Positions 22,745 to 25,543 of a stretch of DNA of 25,543 nucleotides are shown in pieces. The notes under the pieces are model-generated. The model was not told the DNA's origin and did not search any database. It was given only the letters and a program-made list of their open reading frames with translations. The stretch spans positions 1 through 25,543 of the forward strand of contig JBGRQB010000045.1 of the NCBI GenBank assembly GCA_041725875.1, read 5' to 3'. A program made the position numbers and the translations under genes. The first letter of the stretch is position 1. Each line of letters begins with the position of its first letter. Source of the stretch: JBGRQB01 sp041725875. Its GTDB lineage: Bacteria > Bacteroidota > Ignavibacteria > Ignavibacteriales > Melioribacteraceae.

Positions 22745-24301
22745 ATGTTTAATCTCAGAAACTGTAAATTTTTATTGCTTGCACTGTTAGTCACTGCTGC
22801 TTTTGGACAAACATACAAAGTAGTTGATACCGGACAAACTCTTTTCTTTAACAATAACGGCGCTATTTCAGCTCCGCTAAAAGGAGAAGCTTTTTTCGGA
22901 CAGGATGCCGGACATACCGGATATCAGCCAGATTACACATTAAGTGGTGACGGACTCACAGTTTATGATAACATAACCGGTTTAACCTGGATCCGAAGTG
23001 GTGATACGGACAATGACGGTGATATAGATGTTGATGACAAAATAGCTTACTCACAAATACAGAGTTACATCAATCTCAGAAACAGTCAGAACTTTGGCGG
23101 TTACAATGACTGGCGTTTGCCCACTATGAAAGAACTCTACTCATTGATGAACTTTAACGGAACCGATCCTTCGCCGGAAGCAGGTGATGATATTCCTTTT
23201 ATCAATACAGATTATTTTATTTTTGAATATGGCGATGTTGACGGCGGCGACAGAGAGATTGATGCACAATACTGGTCTGACAACATTTACACAGGAAAAG
23301 TACTCAGCAATTTTACCGGCGCCTTTGGATTAAACCTTGCAGACGGACGAATTAAATGTTACCCGAACCAGACTCCGAATGATGTTAAAAGAGTTATGCT
23401 TGTGAGAGGAAATACCGATTACGGAATTAACAATTTTACCGACAACAATGATGAAACAATTACAGACAATGCAACCGGATTAATGTGGACAAAAAACGAT
23501 TTCGGAAACTCAGGCAACGGTCCCAGATCAGGAGTTATCTGGCAGGAAGCTCTTGCGCTGGTTCAGCAAAAAAATGATGAAAACTATCTGGGCTATAATG
23601 ACTGGCGACTGCCAAACGCAAAGGAGATGCAGAGTATTGTTGATTATTCCAGAGGTCCGGACATTTCAAACTCTGCATCAATCGATCCGCTGTTTAATAC
23701 AACACAAATTACAAATGAAGGGGGAGAGACAGATTATCCCTGGTTCTGGACAAGCACAACACATATAAAAACAGGCGGACTCGGTTTTGCAGCGGTCTAC
23801 ATTACTTTTGGGCGTGCAACAGGATATTGGCAAAATGAATGGAAAGATGTTCACGGAGCCGGTTGCCAGAGAAGTGATTTAAAAAATGGAGATTTCACAA
23901 ATTATACATTTGTAAATAATGGCTACTACTTTGGCAATGCACCTCAGGGAGATGCTTCACGTTCTTATAATTATGTAAGACTTGTAAGAAATGTTGAAAA
24001 CGGCACTACTTCAGTTGATGAAAATTCAATTACTCCTGAAAATTATAAACTGGATCAAAACTACCCCAATCCTTTTAATCCCTCTACAAAAATTTCATTT
24101 TCACTTCCAGAGGAAACCAGAGTATCGCTTAAAATATTTAATTTGATAGGAGAAGTAGTAAAAGTATTAGTAGATGAAGAACTTCCTGCGGGTCAGCACA
24201 CATATCAGTTTGATGCCTCTGATATGATGAGTGGCGTATATTTTTATACTATCGTTACAAGTGAATTCACTCAAACAAGAAAAATGATTTTGTTGAAATA
24301 A
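22745..24301 (+). CDS. Secreted double Lcl (DUF1566) domain protein with T9SS sorting domain
   Basis: A 518-residue protein from the ATG at 22745, chosen because GGAGG sits 5 bases upstream. The open frame extends 17 codons further up without such support. A signal peptide ends near 'AAFGQT'. Two DUF1566/Lcl domains follow, each with a TGLxW start and GYNDWRLP core (the first about 60-190, the second about 225-415). In the first, an insertion reading DTDNDGDIDVDD looks like an EF-hand/dockerin calcium loop. The C-terminal ~75 residues are a type A T9SS sorting domain with NYPNPFNPSTKI and a basic-hydrophobic end 'KMILLK'. The protein is probably secreted or attached to the surface, with an adhesin-like role by family. 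Confidence 0.9.
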   Translation: MFNLRNCKFLLLALLVTAAFGQTYKVVDTGQTLFFNNNGAISAPLKGEAFFGQDAGHTGYQPDYTLSGDGLTVYDNITGLTWIRSGDTDNDGDIDVDDKIAYSQIQSYINLRNSQNFGGYNDWRLPTMKELYSLMNFNGTDPSPEAGDDIPFINTDYFIFEYGDVDGGDREIDAQYWSDNIYTGKVLSNFTGAFGLNLADGRIKCYPNQTPNDVKRVMLVRGNTDYGINNFTDNNDETITDNATGLMWTKNDFGNSGNGPRSGVIWQEALALVQQKNDENYLGYNDWRLPNAKEMQSIVDYSRGPDISNSASIDPLFNTTQITNEGGETDYPWFWTSTTHIKTGGLGFAAVYITFGRATGYWQNEWKDVHGAGCQRSDLKNGDFTNYTFVNNGYYFGNAPQGDASRSYNYVRLVRNVENGTTSVDENSITPENYKLDQNYPNPFNPSTKISFSLPEETRVSLKIFNLIGEVVKVLVDEELPAGQHTYQFDASDMMSGVYFYTIVTSEFTQTRKMILLK

Positions 24302-24350
24302 AATTTATTTAAATATATTCTGAATAAACAATTTGAGTTTTATTTAGTTC

Positions 24351-24381
24351 TACCTCTACTAACAATGAGTTAGTAGAGGTA
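24351..24381. terminator. Hairpin between convergent T9SS cargo genes
   Basis: A perfect 13-bp stem (TACCTCTACTAAC / GTTAGTAGAGGTA) with a 5-base loop between two convergent stops. It lacks a strong T-run on either strand but is long and symmetrical, suited to bidirectional 3'-end formation. Confidence 0.6.
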
Positions 24382-24396
24382 AATCTAATTCATAAA

Positions 24397-25543
24397 TTAC
24401 TTTGTAAGTATCATTTTAATAGTTTTATTCTCTTTATTAGTGGTGATTTTACAATAATATAAACCACTTGGTAATCTTTTAGCATTAAACGTAACCTGAT
24501 AGTTTCCTGCTAATTTCTCTTCATCAACTAAAGTTTGAACTTGTTGTCCCAAAATATTATAAACAACTATTTTTACATTCGAATCTTCTTTTATTGAATA
24601 TTTTATTTTAGTTGTTGGATTAAAAGGATTAGGAAAATTATAAACCATTAATTCTTTTTTGTTTTCTATATAAGATAAAGAGCTGGATTTAGCCATTGGA
24701 TATTGCCAGTTATCATTAGAAAAGGGTCCTGCATAATAATAAAACATTCCATCAAAGCCATTTTGAGATAAAACCCAATTACAATCAGATTGATTTTGTC
24801 CACCACCAATGAATGTTTTGTTTGCTCCAATCGCATTTATTGTAGGAGTAATATTTAAATTTGCTCCATAACCACATATTACAACATCGACTATATTTTT
24901 TAATTTTCCCCACTGCACACTATATCTCTGAAATGGAGATTCATAATCAGGATAAATATAAAGATCTTCATATCCGCTATATGCATATAATTTCAGATTT
25001 GTTCCATTTAGTTTATTTTTTAAATCTTGAGCTAATAATGCAGAATTATGTGCTTGATACTCTAGCCATTTTTTATGCAAGTTATCTGGTTTTGTCGGAT
25101 CTGGCTTGTAGATCTTAAACCATAAATCTTGTTTAGGGTATTTAACCATTGAATAATCCCTCTCTATCCTAATTGCATACCCTCCAGAATATGGACCTTC
25201 ACTACCACTTTCAGTCGCAGCTATCTTATAATAAGAATCTGTCCAATTGTCATAATTTGTATACCAATATTCAATAACTACAGCATATTTTTGCGAAGTA
25301 GATAATACTCCTAGTTCATCAGGATCAAAATATAATTTAACTACGTCAATGTTATCAAAATTTTCCGATACACTACTTCCATTTCTATCGACTTCATTAT
25401 TATTAATTATTCTAGCTCTGGTTTTTTTGTCACCCAAATTAGGATATCCATTACTATGCGTTGAAGTTATGTAATAACGAATATCTCCTTTCGGAAAAGT
25501 AGAAGAACTTGATGAACCGAATCTCTTAATTTTAACATCAATT
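24397..25543 (-). CDS. Secreted protein with T9SS sorting domain, 5' end outside window
   Basis: At least 382 codons, open to the right edge. The apparent start at 25437 is only an internal TTG. The frame continues upstream through 'FPKGDIRYYITSTHSNGYP', so the N-terminus is missing. A first region resembles the carbohydrate-binding-like choice-of-anchor R fold (YAVVIEYWY, GPYSGGYAI). A middle region (about 25040-24690) has alternating strands and helices such as VDVVICGYG and GFDGMFYYYAG, suggestive of the end of a TIM-barrel glycosidase-like domain. It ends in a T9SS sorting domain with FPNPFNPTTKI and 'KMILTK'. Secretion through T9SS is well supported. The catalytic assignment is weak. Confidence 0.82.
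   Translation of the reverse strand, partial: IDVKIKRFGSSSSSTFPKGDIRYYITSTHSNGYPNLGDKKTRARIINNNEVDRNGSSVSENFDNIDVVKLYFDPDELGVLSTSQKYAVVIEYWYTNYDNWTDSYYKIAATESGSEGPYSGGYAIRIERDYSMVKYPKQDLWFKIYKPDPTKPDNLHKKWLEYQAHNSALLAQDLKNKLNGTNLKLYAYSGYEDLYIYPDYESPFQRYSVQWGKLKNIVDVVICGYGANLNITPTINAIGANKTFIGGGQNQSDCNWVLSQNGFDGMFYYYAGPFSNDNWQYPMAKSSSLSYIENKKELMVYNFPNPFNPTTKIKYSIKEDSNVKIVVYNILGQQVQTLVDEEKLAGNYQVTFNAKRLPSGLYYCKITTNKENKTIKMILTK

Noticed and set aside
21628..25543. Beta-lactamase and T9SS genes as a mobile or defence island
   Set aside because: No transposase, integrase, att-like direct repeats or tRNA is visible, and the T9SS and Lcl genes are ordinary for this phylum.

Overview
The window looks like a chromosomal segment of an AT-rich member of the Bacteroidota/Chlorobi lineage, most likely Ignavibacteriota (Ignavibacterium/Melioribacter-like). 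Two proteins end in type IX secretion (T9SS) sorting domains with the 'YPNPFNPSTKI' signature common in that phylum. Several promoters fit the Bacteroidota pattern TTG-N19/20-TAnnTTTG. There is a TonB receptor with a carboxypeptidase-like N-terminal domain. No rRNA, tRNA, CRISPR array, transposase or phage gene was seen. No gene-free stretch exceeds 300 bases.

Layout. (1) 256-7668 is a signalling block. It holds a GAF-HisKA_2 kinase, an SDR oxidoreductase with a divergent LysR regulator, and a convergent set made of a MASE-like membrane PAS-PAS kinase, an Rcp1-like receiver translationally coupled to it, and a receiver-PAS-kinase hybrid broken by one in-frame TAA. (2) 7812-14362 is a cysteine-rich thiol/metalloid stress region. 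A seven-gene ArsR operon carries arsR, a rhodanese-like protein with Asp at the catalytic Cys position, an ArsP-like permease, an MTH895-type thioredoxin, a DGC-domain protein, an exported thioredoxin and a CcdA-like transporter. Next come a SnoaL/CGGC pair and a MarR-cysteine-synthase-like-DUF488 operon. (3) 14505-17931 has a heme-type TonB receptor with a small membrane-anchored partner, and a DUF3307 protein. (4) 17991-21546 has an exported FAD oxidoreductase, a membrane-embedded AraC regulator, and an HxlR regulator divergent from an antibiotic-biosynthesis-type monooxygenase. (5) 21628-25543 has a class A (A2-like) beta-lactamase and two convergent T9SS cargo proteins, one running off the right edge.

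Regulation is unusually readable. Two matching ArsR-type inverted repeats (ATTTCGKT-N4-AMCGAAAT) lie upstream of arsR and next to the start of the second gene. Two MarR-type palindromes 32 bp apart frame the marR promoter. Palindromes, also 32 bp apart, overlap face-to-face hxlR/monooxygenase promoters. A LysR-style palindrome sits about 60 bp upstream of the predicted SDR transcription start. Intrinsic terminators close several operons.

The most interesting observations are the nonsense codon in an otherwise intact hybrid kinase, the paired ArsR operators with a non-catalytic rhodanese in a thiol-relay operon, and the HxlR divergent switch. I found no clearly new defence or mobile system.
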